From NCBI RefSeq assembly GCF_946476835.1, contig NZ_CAMKWA010000001.1, forward strand, positions 124,001 through 188,000: 64,000 bases of DNA, given 5' to 3'. Position numbers and translations under genes: made by a program. Position 1 is the first letter of the stretch, and each line of letters opens with the position of its first letter. This DNA is from an uncultured Neokomagataea sp. (GTDB lineage Bacteria; Pseudomonadota; Alphaproteobacteria; Acetobacterales; Acetobacteraceae). Below, one piece after another: positions 54,423-64,000 of this stretch. Under the pieces are notes generated by a model, which was not told the DNA's origin, made no database searches, and worked only from the letters and a program-made list of their open reading frames with translations.

Positions 54423-55214
54423 ATGCGTTCTCTCGATATTGCCGGCACTGGGATGCAGGCTCAGCAGACCAATGTTGAAACTATTTCCAACAATATCGCG
54501 AATATGAGTACGACGGGGTATAAGCGTGCACGCGCTGAATTTCAGGACCTGATGTATCAAGATTTGCGGCGTGTCGGCACGACGTCTTCTGATTCAGGCA
54601 CTACCGTTCCTTCTGGCGCGCAGGTTGGTTTGGGTGTGAAGACGGCGGCCATTTATCGGATTAATGATCAGGGTAGTTTGGAGCAGACCAGCAACTCATT
54701 GGATCTGGCGGTGCAGGGGCGTGGGTATTTTCAGGTGCAGCTTCCATCGGGGCAAATGGCTTATACGCGCGATGGAACGCTTTCCATGGATAGTAATGGC
54801 GCGTTGGTCACGGCAGATGGCTATGCGGTTAATCCGGGGATTACCATCCCATCAAATGCACAGAGTGTGAGCATTGATCAGTCTGGTCAGGTGAGTGTTA
54901 CGGTGGCGGGACAAAATACAGCCACTGTGGTTGGACAATTACAGCTTGCGACGTTTGCGAATGAAAATGGCTTGGCGGCGATGGGCCAAAACTTACTGAC
55001 CCAGACGGCGGCATCTGGTGATGCACAAGTCGGTACGCCTAATACGACGGGTTATGGGGGCGTGATGCAGGGTTATGTTGAAAAATCAAATGTGAATGTC
55101 GTGTCGGAAATCACAGATTTGATTACGGCGCAGCGTGCGTATGAAATGAATAGTAAAGTGATTACGTCTTCTGATGACATGATGCAGACGTTGAATAATT
55201 TGGGTGGCCGTTGA
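54423..55214 (+). CDS. flgG: flagellar distal rod protein FlgG
   Basis: A distal rod subunit of 263 residues. MRSLDIAGTGMQAQQTNVET, SNNIANMSTTGYKRARAEFQDLMYQ, GYFQVQLPSGQMAYTRDGTL and the C-terminal VEKSNVNVVSEITDLITAQRAYEMNSK are all diagnostic. Length matches FlgG in other flagellated Alphaproteobacteria. The ATG has GAAGGA about ten bases upstream. Its stop overlaps the flgA start by one base (TGATG). Confidence 0.96.
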   Translation: MRSLDIAGTGMQAQQTNVETISNNIANMSTTGYKRARAEFQDLMYQDLRRVGTTSSDSGTTVPSGAQVGLGVKTAAIYRINDQGSLEQTSNSLDLAVQGRGYFQVQLPSGQMAYTRDGTLSMDSNGALVTADGYAVNPGITIPSNAQSVSIDQSGQVSVTVAGQNTATVVGQLQLATFANENGLAAMGQNLLTQTAASGDAQVGTPNTTGYGGVMQGYVEKSNVNVVSEITDLITAQRAYEMNSKVITSSDDMMQTLNNLGGR

Positions 55215-56200
55215 TGATGCGGCGGCGTCAGCTTCATGTGATGTGGTTGGTGTTGCTGCTTTTTATGGGGCAAGTTCAGGCGGCGACGTTACGGCCATCG
55301 GCTAATATTGAGCATGAGCGTATTCGGCTTTCGGATCTTTTTTTTGGGTTAAACCCAGGGCAAGATGTGGAAATTGGTGATGCTCCGGCTTTAGGTCAGC
55401 ATTATACGGTTGGTGGTGATCAATTAACGGCAATTGCTGCACAGTTTGCAGTGGACTGGCCGGATGCTTCTCCTTCTGTGTCTGTGACCTTAACGCGGGC
55501 AGCGCGGTGGGTGACGGAGGATGATGTGTTGCCGCTAGTCCGGCAGGCATTGATTTTGCCGGAACATGCGGAAATAGACGTCACGCTAGAGAATTTTAAG
55601 CCGCTTCCTGTACCTGTTAAGGATCAGGAGCCACTTGTTCTGGTACAATTGGAGCATCCGGGACGAGGGGAGCATTTTACGGCGCGTTTTCGTGTCCCCG
55701 GCCATGTAGGAACGCAGGGGACTATGTTTACGGTTTCGGGCAAGGTGCAAGCGAATATACGGGCTGTTATTTTGCGTCGTTCGGTGAGGGCGGGAGAAAC
55801 CCTGTTTGCTGAAGATGTGACGATGGGTTTGGTACCTTTTGGTGAGGTTCCGGATGATGCCTTGGTGGCGGAAGATGATGCTGTTGGGTTAATGGTACGC
55901 AATAGTGAACACGCTGGAGCGGTGTTGAGTGCACCTCAGTTATTGCGGCCACAAATGGTGCATCGCGGCTCGCCTGTGGTGGTTTCGTATCATGGTCCTA
56001 ATGTGAACTTGACTGTGTCTGGAACGGTTTTGGAAGGTGGCAGTAAAGGAGACATGGTGCATGTCTATAATGCTGCGAGCCAGATGATTTTAACGGGTCG
56101 GGTGATGGGGCGCAGTGCGGTCGATGTGTTGGAGGGAGCAACGCCTTTAGCCGCGGGCACGCGGTCTCATGAGGTGCCAGTGAGGTTGCCGACCTTGTGA
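55214..56200 (+). CDS. flgA: flagellar P-ring assembly protein FlgA
   Basis: A periplasmic chaperone needed to build the P ring. A signal peptide (MWLVLLLFMGQVQAA after RRRQLH) leads to an N-terminal domain and a C-terminal SAF domain. VILRRSVRAGETLFAEDV and the final PVVVSYHGPNVNLTVSGTVLEGG block show the SAF part, and GDMVHVYNAASQMILTGRV follows. 328 residues. The ATG at 55214 overlaps the flgG stop. The L-ring gene flgH, often next, is not here. Confidence 0.9.
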   Translation: MMRRRQLHVMWLVLLLFMGQVQAATLRPSANIEHERIRLSDLFFGLNPGQDVEIGDAPALGQHYTVGGDQLTAIAAQFAVDWPDASPSVSVTLTRAARWVTEDDVLPLVRQALILPEHAEIDVTLENFKPLPVPVKDQEPLVLVQLEHPGRGEHFTARFRVPGHVGTQGTMFTVSGKVQANIRAVILRRSVRAGETLFAEDVTMGLVPFGEVPDDALVAEDDAVGLMVRNSEHAGAVLSAPQLLRPQMVHRGSPVVVSYHGPNVNLTVSGTVLEGGSKGDMVHVYNAASQMILTGRVMGRSAVDVLEGATPLAAGTRSHEVPVRLPTL

Positions 56201-56264
56201 GTTTTGATTGACGTGGTCTTGAAAAATATGCCCCAATTGACGTTATAGACTATGGGGATGAATT

Positions 56265-56594
56265 ATGGATTGCCATTATTATTACCATGCAAATCATGAT
56301 GGTATTGTGATTTTAACCTTATTTTTTGTTATTCTGCCGATATTGAGTTTGGGGTTTTATTTTTTACCATCGATTATCGCATTGAATCGGCGTTCTGATT
56401 ATGTCGGTCTTGTGTGCATCACAAATTTATTGGTGGGGTGGACGTTTTTTGGCTGGTTTATTGCGCTGTATATGGCGTTGACGATGCCTGGGCGGATGCA
56501 TCGGGTTCCGCCTGTTTTACCGGTACAAGGTGGGTTTGGGCCGCAGGGTGGTGCGCCACCGCATACGCCACCGGCGGGTTGGGGGCGCTCTTGA
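56265..56594 (+). CDS. superinfection-immunity-like small membrane protein
   Basis: A 109-residue protein with two membrane helices (ILTLFFVILPILSLGFYFLP and VCITNLLVGWTFFGWFIALYMAL) and a Pro/Gly-rich tail. FLPSIIALNR and NLLVGWTFFGWFIAL match the Imm_superinfect family (T4 Imm-like), also found in many chromosomes without a phage. It lies 64 bases past flgA where flgH might be expected. Its function here is unknown. Confidence 0.65.
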   Translation: MDCHYYYHANHDGIVILTLFFVILPILSLGFYFLPSIIALNRRSDYVGLVCITNLLVGWTFFGWFIALYMALTMPGRMHRVPPVLPVQGGFGPQGGAPPHTPPAGWGRS

Positions 56595-56706
56595 TCGGTA
56601 TGGCGATGGGTTTTGGAGGGGAGGGGGTTTTTCTCTTTTCGGGAGGCTCTGCCTATTGGTTTGGTGGATGTGTAAGGCTCAAGATTAAAAGCCTGTTTGA
56701 AAGCTT

Positions 56707-56733
56707 AACCTGACGGCGGTCTGCCGTCAGGTT
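56707..56733. terminator. hairpin between convergent genes
   Basis: AACCTGACGGC-GGTCT-GCCGTCAGGTT, 11 perfect pairs. It lies between the small membrane protein gene and convergent uvrA. Confidence 0.75.
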
Positions 56734-56809
56734 CTTGTGCTCTGATGTTTATAAGGCCGCTTCGTTTTAGGGGGCGTAAACCAATGGTAGTCGTGCAGCC
56801 TGAAAAAGA

Positions 56810-59737
56810 TTATTTTTTAGGCTTCTGTTTGCCTCTTTTGGGGCCTGTATTGTGCGGGCTATCTTTCAAAAGAGGTGCTAGGAAGCGTCCGGTATGGCTG
56901 GCTGAGCAAGCGGCAATCTCTTCCGGTGTGCCTTGGGCGACGATTTGGCCGCCGCCATCTCCGCCTTCAGGTCCGATATCGATTAGCCAATCGGCTGTTT
57001 TGATAACTTCTAGATTATGCTCGATGACCAAAACGGTATTGCCTTGTTCAACAAGGGCATGCAGCACGTCGAGCAGCTTGCGAACGTCTTCTGTGTGCAG
57101 GCCGGTGGTGGGTTCATCAAGGATATAAAGTGTGCGGCCTGTGGCGCGTTTGGCGAGTTCTTTTGATAGTTTGACGCGCTGTGCTTCACCGCCTGAGAGG
57201 GTGGTCGCTTGTTGTCCAAGGGCGACATAACCGAGGCCGACTTGTTGGAGAATGGCCAACCGGTCCCGGATGCGGGGTACGGCTTGGAAGAAGGGGAGTG
57301 CGTCATCCACCGTCATGGCGAGGACATCGGCGATGGATTTGCCGCGGAACTTAACGTCTAGGGTTTCTCGGTTATAGCGGGCACCTTTGCAGGTATCGCA
57401 GGTGACGAAGACATCCGGCAGGAAGTGCATTTCGATTTTTAAAACGCCATCGCCTTGGCAGGCTTCGCACCGTCCGCCTTTGACGTTGAAGGAGAAGCGC
57501 CCGGGTTTGTAGCCGCGTGCTTTTGCTTCAGGTAGTTCGGCAAACCAATCACGGATGGGGGTGAAGAGGTCCGTATAGGTGGCCGGGTTGGAACGAGGTG
57601 TGCGACCAATGGGAGATTGGTCAATTTCGATAATCTTATCCAGATGCTCCACGCCGGTGAGACGATCATACGGTAGGGGAGACGCGCTGGATTTCATCAA
57701 GGTACGCGAGAGGGCTTTATACAGCGTATCAATAATAAGGGTTGATTTCCCGCCACCCGATACGCCCGTTACAGCGATGAAGGTACCGAGCGGAATATCG
57801 GCAGTGATGTTTTTGAGGTTGTTCCCGCGTGCCCCGTGCAGAGTTAGCGTTTCACGGGCGGTGCGGCGTATGGCAGGGATGGGGATGGCCCTGCGGCCGG
57901 AGAGGTAAGCGCCGGTGATGCTGTCAGGGTGTTGAGCAACTTCGGCAGGTGTACCATAGGCGATGACGTTGCCGCCGCGTGTGCCTGCACCGGGCCCCAT
58001 ATCAATCAGATAATCGGCGGCGCGGATAGCGTCTTCATCATGTTCGACAACGATGACGGTATTTCCGAGGCGCTTTAACCGCTCCAATGTGCCGAGGAGG
58101 CGTTCATTATCGCGTTGGTGTAGGCCGATGGAGGGTTCGTCCAACACATAGAGAACGCCGGTGAGGCCGGACCCGATTTGTGAGGCGAGGCGGATACGCT
58201 GGCTCTCACCACCAGATAATGTGGCGGAGCCGCGCGAGAGGGTGAGGTAATCGAGGCCGACATCATCCAAAAAGTGCAGGCGGTCTGTGATTTCGCGCAG
58301 GATGCGGCGTGCAATTTCGGCTTTTTGTGGTGTGAGGGTACCTTCAACCTGAGAAAACCAGTGTAGCGCTTGCCGGATGGGCATGTCGGACGCTTGGGCG
58401 ATGTTGAGGTCACTGACTTTGACGCATAGGGCTTCAGGCTTGAGGCGCGCGCCTTGGCAGGTGCGGCAGGGTTTTTCGGATTGGTAACGGGTGAGAGCAT
58501 CACGGACATGGATGCTGTCTGTTTGGGCCATACGGCGCTGGAGTGTTTTGAGAACACCTTCAAAAGGTTTGGTGACGGTATGGACCGTGCTGCCATCGCG
58601 GTAAGGAATGGCGATGGGTTCTTTGGTGCCGTAGAGAATGAGGTCTTGCGTTGCAGGCTTTAAGTCACGCCATGCGGTCTGCATGGTATCGCCCGTATGG
58701 CGGGCGAGTGCGGCGAGGGTTTGGGCGTACCACTCGGCACCATTGCCTTGCCATGGGGCAACGGCACCATCCTCTAAGCTCAGGCTGTCGTCAGGTACGA
58801 TGAGGTTGGCGTCAAAATGCGTTTCAGTGCCGATGCCATCGCAGGAGGGGCAGGCGCCCATGGGAGCATTGAACGAGAAGAGGCGTGGTTCAATTTCCGC
58901 AATGGTGAAGCCGGAAACGGGGCAGGCGAAGCGTGCGGAGAAAATGGTTCGGGTGGCCTCCCCGTCTTCTTCGGCACGTTTGACTTCTTGGGTAAAGGCG
59001 ACGCCATCGCCGAGTTCGAGAGCGGTTTCGAAGCTATCGGCCAGACGTGTTTCGAGGCCCTCTTTGACGACGATACGGTCAATAACAGCTTCAATTGTGT
59101 GGCGTGTTTTGCGGTTTAATTCGGGGGCGTCAGCAATATCGTAGAGTGTGCCGTCGATAGTGACGCGGGCAAAGCCTTTGCGGGCGAGTTCGGCGAGTTC
59201 GCGCTTGCCGTCTCCCTTACGGTCTTTCATGACAGGGGCAAGCAGCATGAGGCGCGTGCCATCTGGCATGGCCATGACGCGGTCCACCATTTGGCTGACG
59301 GTTTGTGCTTCGATCGGTAGGCCTGTTGCCGGGGAGTAGGGTGTGCCGGAGCGCGCCCAGAGCAGGCGCATATAATCGTGGATTTCTGTGATGGTGCCGA
59401 CGGTTGAGCGTGGGTTTTTTGAGGTGGTTTTTTGCTCAATGGAAATGGCGGGTGAGAGGCCTTCAATGGAGTCTACATCCGGTTTGCCCATGAGTTCCAA
59501 AAACTGGCGTGCATAGGCGGAAAGGCTCTCAACGTAGCGGCGTTGGCCTTCGGCATAGATGGTATCGAAGGCGAGGGATGATTTGCCGGAGCCGGAGAGA
59601 CCGGTGATGATCGTCAAAGAATCCCGTGGGATGGTGACATCAACATTCTTGAGGTTATGGGCGCGGGCACCGCGGACGCGAATGGCGTTGTTCTCAGGAA
59701 AAGTCACGTTTTGGCACACCGATAAAGATGAGGGCAT
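56810..59737 (-). CDS. uvrA: excinuclease ABC subunit A (UvrA)
   Basis: The damage-recognition ATPase of nucleotide excision repair, 975 residues. First Walker A is [15 protein letters not shown], the second [11 protein letters not shown]. The ABC signatures are [12 protein letters not shown] and [12 protein letters not shown]. The first zinc module reads CPVSGF, lacking one usual Cys, then ACPSCDGIG; this CPVSG form is, as I recall, usual in Alphaproteobacteria. The second zinc finger ([17 protein letters not shown]) is intact. It is divergent from ssb with a candidate LexA box between. Confidence 0.97.
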   Translation of the reverse strand: MPSSLSVCQNVTFPENNAIRVRGARAHNLKNVDVTIPRDSLTIITGLSGSGKSSLAFDTIYAEGQRRYVESLSAYARQFLELMGKPDVDSIEGLSPAISIEQKTTSKNPRSTVGTITEIHDYMRLLWARSGTPYSPATGLPIEAQTVSQMVDRVMAMPDGTRLMLLAPVMKDRKGDGKRELAELARKGFARVTIDGTLYDIADAPELNRKTRHTIEAVIDRIVVKEGLETRLADSFETALELGDGVAFTQEVKRAEEDGEATRTIFSARFACPVSGFTIAEIEPRLFSFNAPMGACPSCDGIGTETHFDANLIVPDDSLSLEDGAVAPWQGNGAEWYAQTLAALARHTGDTMQTAWRDLKPATQDLILYGTKEPIAIPYRDGSTVHTVTKPFEGVLKTLQRRMAQTDSIHVRDALTRYQSEKPCRTCQGARLKPEALCVKVSDLNIAQASDMPIRQALHWFSQVEGTLTPQKAEIARRILREITDRLHFLDDVGLDYLTLSRGSATLSGGESQRIRLASQIGSGLTGVLYVLDEPSIGLHQRDNERLLGTLERLKRLGNTVIVVEHDEDAIRAADYLIDMGPGAGTRGGNVIAYGTPAEVAQHPDSITGAYLSGRRAIPIPAIRRTARETLTLHGARGNNLKNITADIPLGTFIAVTGVSGGGKSTLIIDTLYKALSRTLMKSSASPLPYDRLTGVEHLDKIIEIDQSPIGRTPRSNPATYTDLFTPIRDWFAELPEAKARGYKPGRFSFNVKGGRCEACQGDGVLKIEMHFLPDVFVTCDTCKGARYNRETLDVKFRGKSIADVLAMTVDDALPFFQAVPRIRDRLAILQQVGLGYVALGQQATTLSGGEAQRVKLSKELAKRATGRTLYILDEPTTGLHTEDVRKLLDVLHALVEQGNTVLVIEHNLEVIKTADWLIDIGPEGGDGGGQIVAQGTPEEIAACSASHTGRFLAPLLKDSPHNTGPKRGKQKPKK

Positions 59738-59811
59738 TGGATGTGGAAACCACGCGCAAAGGGGCTGTGGTCGGCCAGCTTATATGTTAGGTGTTTGGGA
59801 AGGTTTGAAAA

Positions 59812-59826
59812 GAACAATTCACGAAA
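59812..59826. promoter_or_regulatory. candidate LexA box between uvrA and ssb
   Basis: GAAC-AATTCAC-GAAA matches the alphaproteobacterial direct repeat GAAC-N7-GAAC at seven of eight positions. It lies 16 bases before the ssb ATG and 75 bases upstream of uvrA. uvrA-ssb is a classic SOS pair. Confidence 0.4.
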
Positions 59827-59841
59827 ATAGAGTGGAACGTC

Positions 59842-60399
59842 ATGGCTGGTAGCGTCAATAAGGTGATTTTGGTGGGGAATTTGGGGCGTGACCCTGAAAT
59901 TCGCCATACGCAATCGGGTTCTAAGATTGTGAATATGACGATTGCGACGTCTGACACGTGGAACGATCGTCAGTCCGGTGAGCGTAAAGAGCGTACGGAA
60001 TGGCATCGTGTGGTCATCTTTAACGAGCATTTGGCCGGTGTTGCTGAGCGCTTTGTGAAGAAGGGCAGCAAGGTTTATGTGGAAGGTGAGCTGCGTACAC
60101 GGAAATGGACGGATCAGTCCGGTCAAGAGCGCTACACGACGGAAGTGACGATTGACCGTTTCCGTGGTGATTTGACGCTTCTGGATAGCCGTTCAGCAGG
60201 TGGTGATGCTGGTGGTGGCTACGGTGGCCAAGGCGGTGGTTACGGCGGCGGTAACAACTATGGTGGTGGCGCTCCTGCAGGTAACCAGCAGGGTGGTGGT
60301 TCCCGTGGGGGCTCGGCCCCATCACATGGCGGCGCTTCAAGCCCGGGTGGCTGGGATTCATCACGTGATAACGATCTGGATGATGAAATCCCGTTCTGA
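59842..60399 (+). CDS. ssb: single-stranded DNA-binding protein SSB
   Basis: The main replication and repair SSB, 185 residues. The OB fold begins [21 protein letters not shown], followed by [21 protein letters not shown] and [16 protein letters not shown] Gly-rich disordered linker (about 115-170) leads to the partner-binding acidic tail ending DLDDEIPF. The first codon ATG has no strong ribosome site other than GAGTGGAACG. Confidence 0.97.
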   Translation: MAGSVNKVILVGNLGRDPEIRHTQSGSKIVNMTIATSDTWNDRQSGERKERTEWHRVVIFNEHLAGVAERFVKKGSKVYVEGELRTRKWTDQSGQERYTTEVTIDRFRGDLTLLDSRSAGGDAGGGYGGQGGGYGGGNNYGGGAPAGNQQGGGSRGGSAPSHGGASSPGGWDSSRDNDLDDEIPF

Positions 60400-60496
60400 T
60401 CGGAATTTAAAACAGGGCCGTACCGAAGGTCTGTGTATTGATGTTGTTGGTGCGCGTTGCTGACGGGACCAGCGATGATGGATGGTTTGGTACGGT

Positions 60497-60537
60497 GGCC
60501 CTTTCTCTGTGCAGGTAGCGGAGAAAGGGCCTTTTTT
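60497..60537 (+). terminator. intrinsic terminator downstream of ssb
   Basis: GGCCCTTTCTC, 13-base loop, GAGAAAGGGCC, then six Ts, about 100 bases after the ssb stop. Confidence 0.85.
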
Positions 60538-60892
60538 CTTGTACCGCTACGTGGCAGCGCGGCTCCCTTTCATGCAGGAAAGCATGGTGCATCGTATAGA
60601 TGATCGTGGCGAGCTTAAGTGTCATGACCGTTTAGGTGGCTTTTGGTTCGTATGAGCAGCCGTATTGGTGATGTTTGCTCAATTAAAGATGTATTCAACG
60701 CTGGGCTGAATGGCGAATTTTCCAGTGTTGGTTCTTGGAATATATTGCGACATGGGTCGCTTGTCCCTTTTCGGATGCGCCTGAATTTTTAGTCGATCGA
60801 AAGATGCGATTTATAACCCAAGAGTTGGGTTGAAAAATCTGCACTGTCCTTATCTATGGATGCAAGCAATGCTGCCGCCTTTCATAGGCTCT

Positions 60893-60907
60893 ACAGTCAT
60901 TGACTGT
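60893..60907. repeat. palindrome near the DPP-IV gene 3' end
   Basis: ACAGTCA-T-TGACTGT, a perfect 7+1+7 palindrome 36 bases past the peptidase stop. It looks like a protein-binding site more than a terminator. Confidence 0.3.
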
Positions 60908-60943
60908 GACAGCATTGGCCTTCCGCTTGCTCGCGTGTTGTTA

Positions 60944-63154
60944 CTATTTGGTGTGTAGGGTCTGTTTGAAGAAGGCCGCGCGTGCTTCTGAGACACGCGT
61001 GCGGATTTTGGCGTTTGGTAGCATGTGTGTTCCGGGCAGGAGCATTAGGTTATACGGCTTTCCCGCATCCAGCAGGCTTTGCGTTAGTTTCATGGTGTTG
61101 GCGAAATAGACGTTATCGTCTGTTGCGCCGTGCATGATAAGAAGTGGGCGGCGGAGGTTTGCCGCGTAGGTCAGGATATTGGACTTGCGGTACCCCTCGG
61201 GGTCCTTATCCGGGGTTTCGAGGTAGCGCTCGGTGTAGGCGGTGTCGTAATCGGTCCAGTCTACGGGCGGAGCGCCGGCGTTTCCGGCCTTGAAGATGTC
61301 TGGTCGGCGGATGGTTGCCATAGCGCTGAAATAACCGCCGAAGGACCAGCCGTAGACGCCAGCGCGGGATAAGTCGATTTCTTTGTATTTTGCGGCGATA
61401 GCCTGAAGGCCTTCGACTTGATCGTGCAGAGGCAGGTCGATCAGGTTATCGTGCGTTGCGCGTTCGAAATCATGGTTGCGCCCTGGTGTGCCGTGTCCGT
61501 CGAAGCTGGCGATGATGAAGCCCTGATTGGCGAGGCATTGCGCTTCGCTGTAGGCCGAGGGTGTATGCCAGACGGTTTTATAGCCCGGACCTGCATAGAC
61601 TGAGAGCAGGATGGGGTATCGGTGGTGGGGGTTGAAGTTTTCTGGCCGGATGATGGCGGCATCCAGATTGTCTGCACCTGCGGTTAGGAATTCGACGTGG
61701 TTGGTAAAGCTGGGCTGTTCGGCAGTGGAGGGGAGTGTGCCCAGTGCTGTGCCGTCTGCGCGGCGGATGATGACGGTGTTGGTGCCGTCTGCGCTGTTTG
61801 TGTTGTCAATAAAGGTTTCGTGGCCGCCGGGGGTGAAGGCGGCGCGGTGTAGGCCGGGACTGATGGAGAGTGGGGTTTGTTCTCCAGTGGCGAGATTGAT
61901 GCGCACGATGCCGGTATCGGTGTGGCTGGTCTGAATGGTTACGATGGCGGTGTTTGTTTTTGCATCGTAAAGGTTGAGGGCCACGAAGGGGGTGGTTTGT
62001 GGCGTGAGAGCGCGTAGGAGCGTTCCGTTGGCGTCATGCAATTCCAGTTGCCATTGCGCTCCGCGTTGTGCGGCCCAGAGGAAGCTTTGGTCTGGGATAT
62101 TTGTATTTTTTGTAAGCACAACGGGGAGGGGCTGTCCGCCGCTCCCTTCCCATGGGGTCAGGTCCAGCCATGCTGTGTCGTGGTCGTGTAGGATATCGTG
62201 TGTCTGGCCGGTTTGGGGGTTGATACTGATGAGGCGTTCGTCGGTCTGGGCGCGGTTGAGCAGGACGGCGAACAGGCCACCAGATTTATGCCAGACGATT
62301 CGTGCGATGTAGGGCCATTCTGTGTGGTCCCAGTTGATCCAGTGTGTTTGTCCGCCTGTGGCAGAGATTAGGCCGAGGCGTGTTTTCGCGTTGGCAGTGC
62401 CAGTGCGTGGGTAGCGGAATTCGACCGGTTTTTGCGACGGGTCTGCGAGGTTTGCGATGTAATGTTGTTCGACGCCTGAGGTGTCGGCCTCTTCATAAAG
62501 CAGGCTGCTGTTATCTGGAGACCACCATGTGCCGTCGTCACGCTGTAGTTCTTCGGCAGCAGCAAATTCAGACAGGCCGTGGGTCAGGGTTTCGGTGCCG
62601 CCTGTTGTGAGACGTGTCTGGGCACCGGTTTTTAGGTCGATTGTATACAAGTCGTCATCTTTGACGGCGGCGATATGGGTGCCGTCTGGGCTAAGACGCG
62701 GGGCGATCCATGTGCCTTCGATGGGGGTTGTGGTGTTGGTCAGGAGGTCAATGCGGGTGAGGTGGCCAGCGGTTTCGGCGATAGCGGATTGGCTATCGGC
62801 GGCGATTAGGAAGGATGTTGTGCCGCTTAAGGACTGTCGAGCGCGTTCACGGCGTGCACGTTCTTCGACGCTAAGATGTTCCGGGCTGGTGTTTGTTGTG
62901 CCGAGAGGGCGAATGGCGTGGGTTGCGACGTCGTAAAGGTAAAGCTGCAATGTTGTGCTGCGCGGGCCGGAACGCAGAAAGAGGACGGATTTTCCGTCTG
63001 GGGTGAGGGTGGCGTTGGTAGGGCGGCCGAGTGAGAAACTGCGGGTGTTGGCGAGGTCTGCCATGCATGCCGCTGGGCTGGGGGGAGCTGCGAATGAGGG
63101 CGTTGAGGCGAAAAAGGCGGAAGTTGCGAGGAGAGTGGGTAGGAGGCGGGGCAT
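60944..63154 (-). CDS. exported S9B dipeptidyl-peptidase IV-like serine peptidase
   Basis: A 736-residue prolyl-oligopeptidase-family enzyme that would remove N-terminal X-Pro dipeptides. A signal peptide (LLATSAFFASTPSFAA) precedes an N-terminal beta-propeller. It contains AAEELQRDDGTWWSPDNSSLL, with the Glu-Glu region that binds the substrate amino end. In the hydrolase domain the nucleophile Ser is in VYGWSFGGYFSAMA, Asp in MHGATDDNVYF and His in LPGTHMLPN. Start 63154 (MPRLLPTLL) has CAGGA upstream; the frame opens at 63220. It is divergent from gyrA. Confidence 0.87.
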   Translation of the reverse strand: MPRLLPTLLATSAFFASTPSFAAPPSPAACMADLANTRSFSLGRPTNATLTPDGKSVLFLRSGPRSTTLQLYLYDVATHAIRPLGTTNTSPEHLSVEERARRERARQSLSGTTSFLIAADSQSAIAETAGHLTRIDLLTNTTTPIEGTWIAPRLSPDGTHIAAVKDDDLYTIDLKTGAQTRLTTGGTETLTHGLSEFAAAEELQRDDGTWWSPDNSSLLYEEADTSGVEQHYIANLADPSQKPVEFRYPRTGTANAKTRLGLISATGGQTHWINWDHTEWPYIARIVWHKSGGLFAVLLNRAQTDERLISINPQTGQTHDILHDHDTAWLDLTPWEGSGGQPLPVVLTKNTNIPDQSFLWAAQRGAQWQLELHDANGTLLRALTPQTTPFVALNLYDAKTNTAIVTIQTSHTDTGIVRINLATGEQTPLSISPGLHRAAFTPGGHETFIDNTNSADGTNTVIIRRADGTALGTLPSTAEQPSFTNHVEFLTAGADNLDAAIIRPENFNPHHRYPILLSVYAGPGYKTVWHTPSAYSEAQCLANQGFIIASFDGHGTPGRNHDFERATHDNLIDLPLHDQVEGLQAIAAKYKEIDLSRAGVYGWSFGGYFSAMATIRRPDIFKAGNAGAPPVDWTDYDTAYTERYLETPDKDPEGYRKSNILTYAANLRRPLLIMHGATDDNVYFANTMKLTQSLLDAGKPYNLMLLPGTHMLPNAKIRTRVSEARAAFFKQTLHTK

Positions 63155-63357
63155 GGTTGGGGTCCTGAAGAGGAAGGAGTGTGTTGGGGAGATCATGGCA
63201 AGTGGTTGGGTGTGGGGCAATCCGTCAGCTTTGTGGTTTTCATTCTGTTTGTTGTTGAGCTTTTTTATGTGCTTTCTCTTAATGATCGGGGGAGAGTAGC
63301 GTCTTGGCGTTGGTTGGAGTATATTGGTCTTCTGTTTTCTAGTGTGGTGGACCTGTC

Positions 63358-64000
63358 TTGACCGAGTTGAATGAGCCGACTGATCTTGTGCCTTCCGGCC
63401 GTCTTCCCGTGACGATTGAGGAGGAGATGCGCTCCTCCTATCTGGCCTATGCGATGTCGGTCATCGTCTCGCGTGCGTTGCCGGATGTTCGTGATGGTTT
63501 GAAGCCTGTTCATCGTCGTATTCTATACGCGATGCGCGAGAGTGGTTTTACGGCCGATAAGCCGTATCGTAAGTCGGCGCGTGCAGTCGGTGATGTGATG
63601 GGTAAATACCATCCGCACGGTGATAGCTCGATTTATGATGCCATGGTGCGTATGGCGCAGTCATGGTCCATGCGCGTTAAGCTGATTGACGGGCAGGGTA
63701 ACTTCGGTTCGGTCGATGGCGATAGCCCGGCTGCGATGCGTTATACGGAAGCGCGTCTGGCCAAAGCATCGTCCTTTCTGCTGGATGATATTGATCGTGG
63801 GACGGTTGATTTCCAACCGAACTATGATGAAAGCGAATATGAGCCGGGTGTTTTACCGGCGACGTTCCCTAATCTTCTGGTTAATGGTGCGTCTGGTATT
63901 GCCGTCGGTATGGCGACGAATATTCCGACGCATAACCCGACGGAAGTTATTGATGCCACGCTGGCAGTGATCGCTAATCCGGCCATTGAGCTGGATGAGT
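63358..64000 (+). CDS. gyrA: DNA gyrase subunit A, N-terminal part
   Basis: GyrA cuts and rejoins DNA for negative supercoiling; the window ends after 214 codons. TTG 63358 is the likely start, with GGTGGA upstream and no in-frame ATG before [20 protein letters not shown]. The quinolone-resistance region reads [19 protein letters not shown], with Ser and Asp at the positions of E. coli Ser83 and Asp87. [10 protein letters not shown] holds the catalytic Tyr. ParC looks similar, but [16 protein letters not shown] and the [15 protein letters not shown] block favour GyrA. Confidence 0.92.
   Translation, partial: MTELNEPTDLVPSGRLPVTIEEEMRSSYLAYAMSVIVSRALPDVRDGLKPVHRRILYAMRESGFTADKPYRKSARAVGDVMGKYHPHGDSSIYDAMVRMAQSWSMRVKLIDGQGNFGSVDGDSPAAMRYTEARLAKASSFLLDDIDRGTVDFQPNYDESEYEPGVLPATFPNLLVNGASGIAVGMATNIPTHNPTEVIDATLAVIANPAIELDE

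Larger units (their letters stand above)
60400..60943. other. 544-base non-coding region
   Basis: Contains the terminator at 60497-60537, the hairpin AACCCAA-GAG-TTGGGTT (60815-60831) and the palindrome ACAGTCA-T-TGACTGT (60893-60907). I see no convincing gene. Confidence 0.5.

Noticed and set aside
1-64000. CRISPR array, prophage, rRNA or tRNA gene
   Set aside because: I saw no regularly spaced repeats, phage structural genes or RNA-gene signatures on either strand by reading; a computed scan would be needed to exclude short ones.

Overview
The window looks like chromosome of an acetic acid bacterium (Alphaproteobacteria, Acetobacteraceae). This is inferred from protein character: a HisZ-type histidine regulator, alphaproteobacterial forms of UvrA, SSB and GyrA, an OprB-type sugar porin behind a TonB gene, and no sign of plasmid or phage backbone. 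Gene density is high, TTG and GTG starts are common, and many same-strand neighbours overlap by ATGA.

Layout. 1-3052: end of serC, then hisZ and purA. 3144-5522: a large tail-anchored pseudokinase and a small membrane partner, of unknown role. 5541-8923 (minus): ftsY, mtaB, dapF. 9027-12937: methyltransferase, DEAD-box RNA helicase, outer-membrane barrel protein. 13115-15939 (minus): phosphodiesterase lipoprotein, grxB, YqgE. 16040-19594: ydfG-like SDR, a secreted beta-propeller/creatininase pair, DUF2721 membrane protein. 19986-23711: hldD and gmhB (ADP-heptose synthesis) and a GGDEF-EAL protein. 23716-27035: oxyR divergent from a DsbD/ScsB-type reductase. 27170-29159: rplY, pth, ICMT-like methyltransferase. 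29340-33950: Dcp-type peptidase, then ahpC and ahpF. 34027-34042: a near-consensus parS site. 34213-39873: SPFH protein, type II sulfide:quinone reductase, nucleoside hydrolase, DUF3297, lipase-like lipoprotein, SDR. 39968-45667: orphan RND pump, autotransporter-type heptosyltransferase, trhO. 45797-47462: a small accessory island (SnoaL-like, DUF2239, GIY-YIG) ending in a decayed Tn3-like transposase remnant. 47582-53542: OprB porin and TonB, alpha/beta hydrolase, ClC channel, RidA. 53651-56594: flgF, flgG, flgA and a superinfection-immunity-like membrane protein. 56810-60399: uvrA and ssb, divergent with a candidate LexA box. 60944-64000: DPP-IV-like peptidase and the start of gyrA.

Themes. 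Redox and peroxide defence (OxyR, AhpC/AhpF, DsbD/ScsB, GrxB, SQR) and cell-envelope functions (heptose synthesis, heptosyltransferase, porin/TonB, RND, beta-barrel) dominate. The least described parts are the pseudokinase pair, the DUF2239/GIY-YIG divergent control region with two matching operator-like palindromes and a predicted leaderless start, the secreted propeller/creatininase pair, and a heptosyltransferase whose protein substrate is not in the window. Function calls rest on reading motifs and recalled family resemblance. No database search was run.
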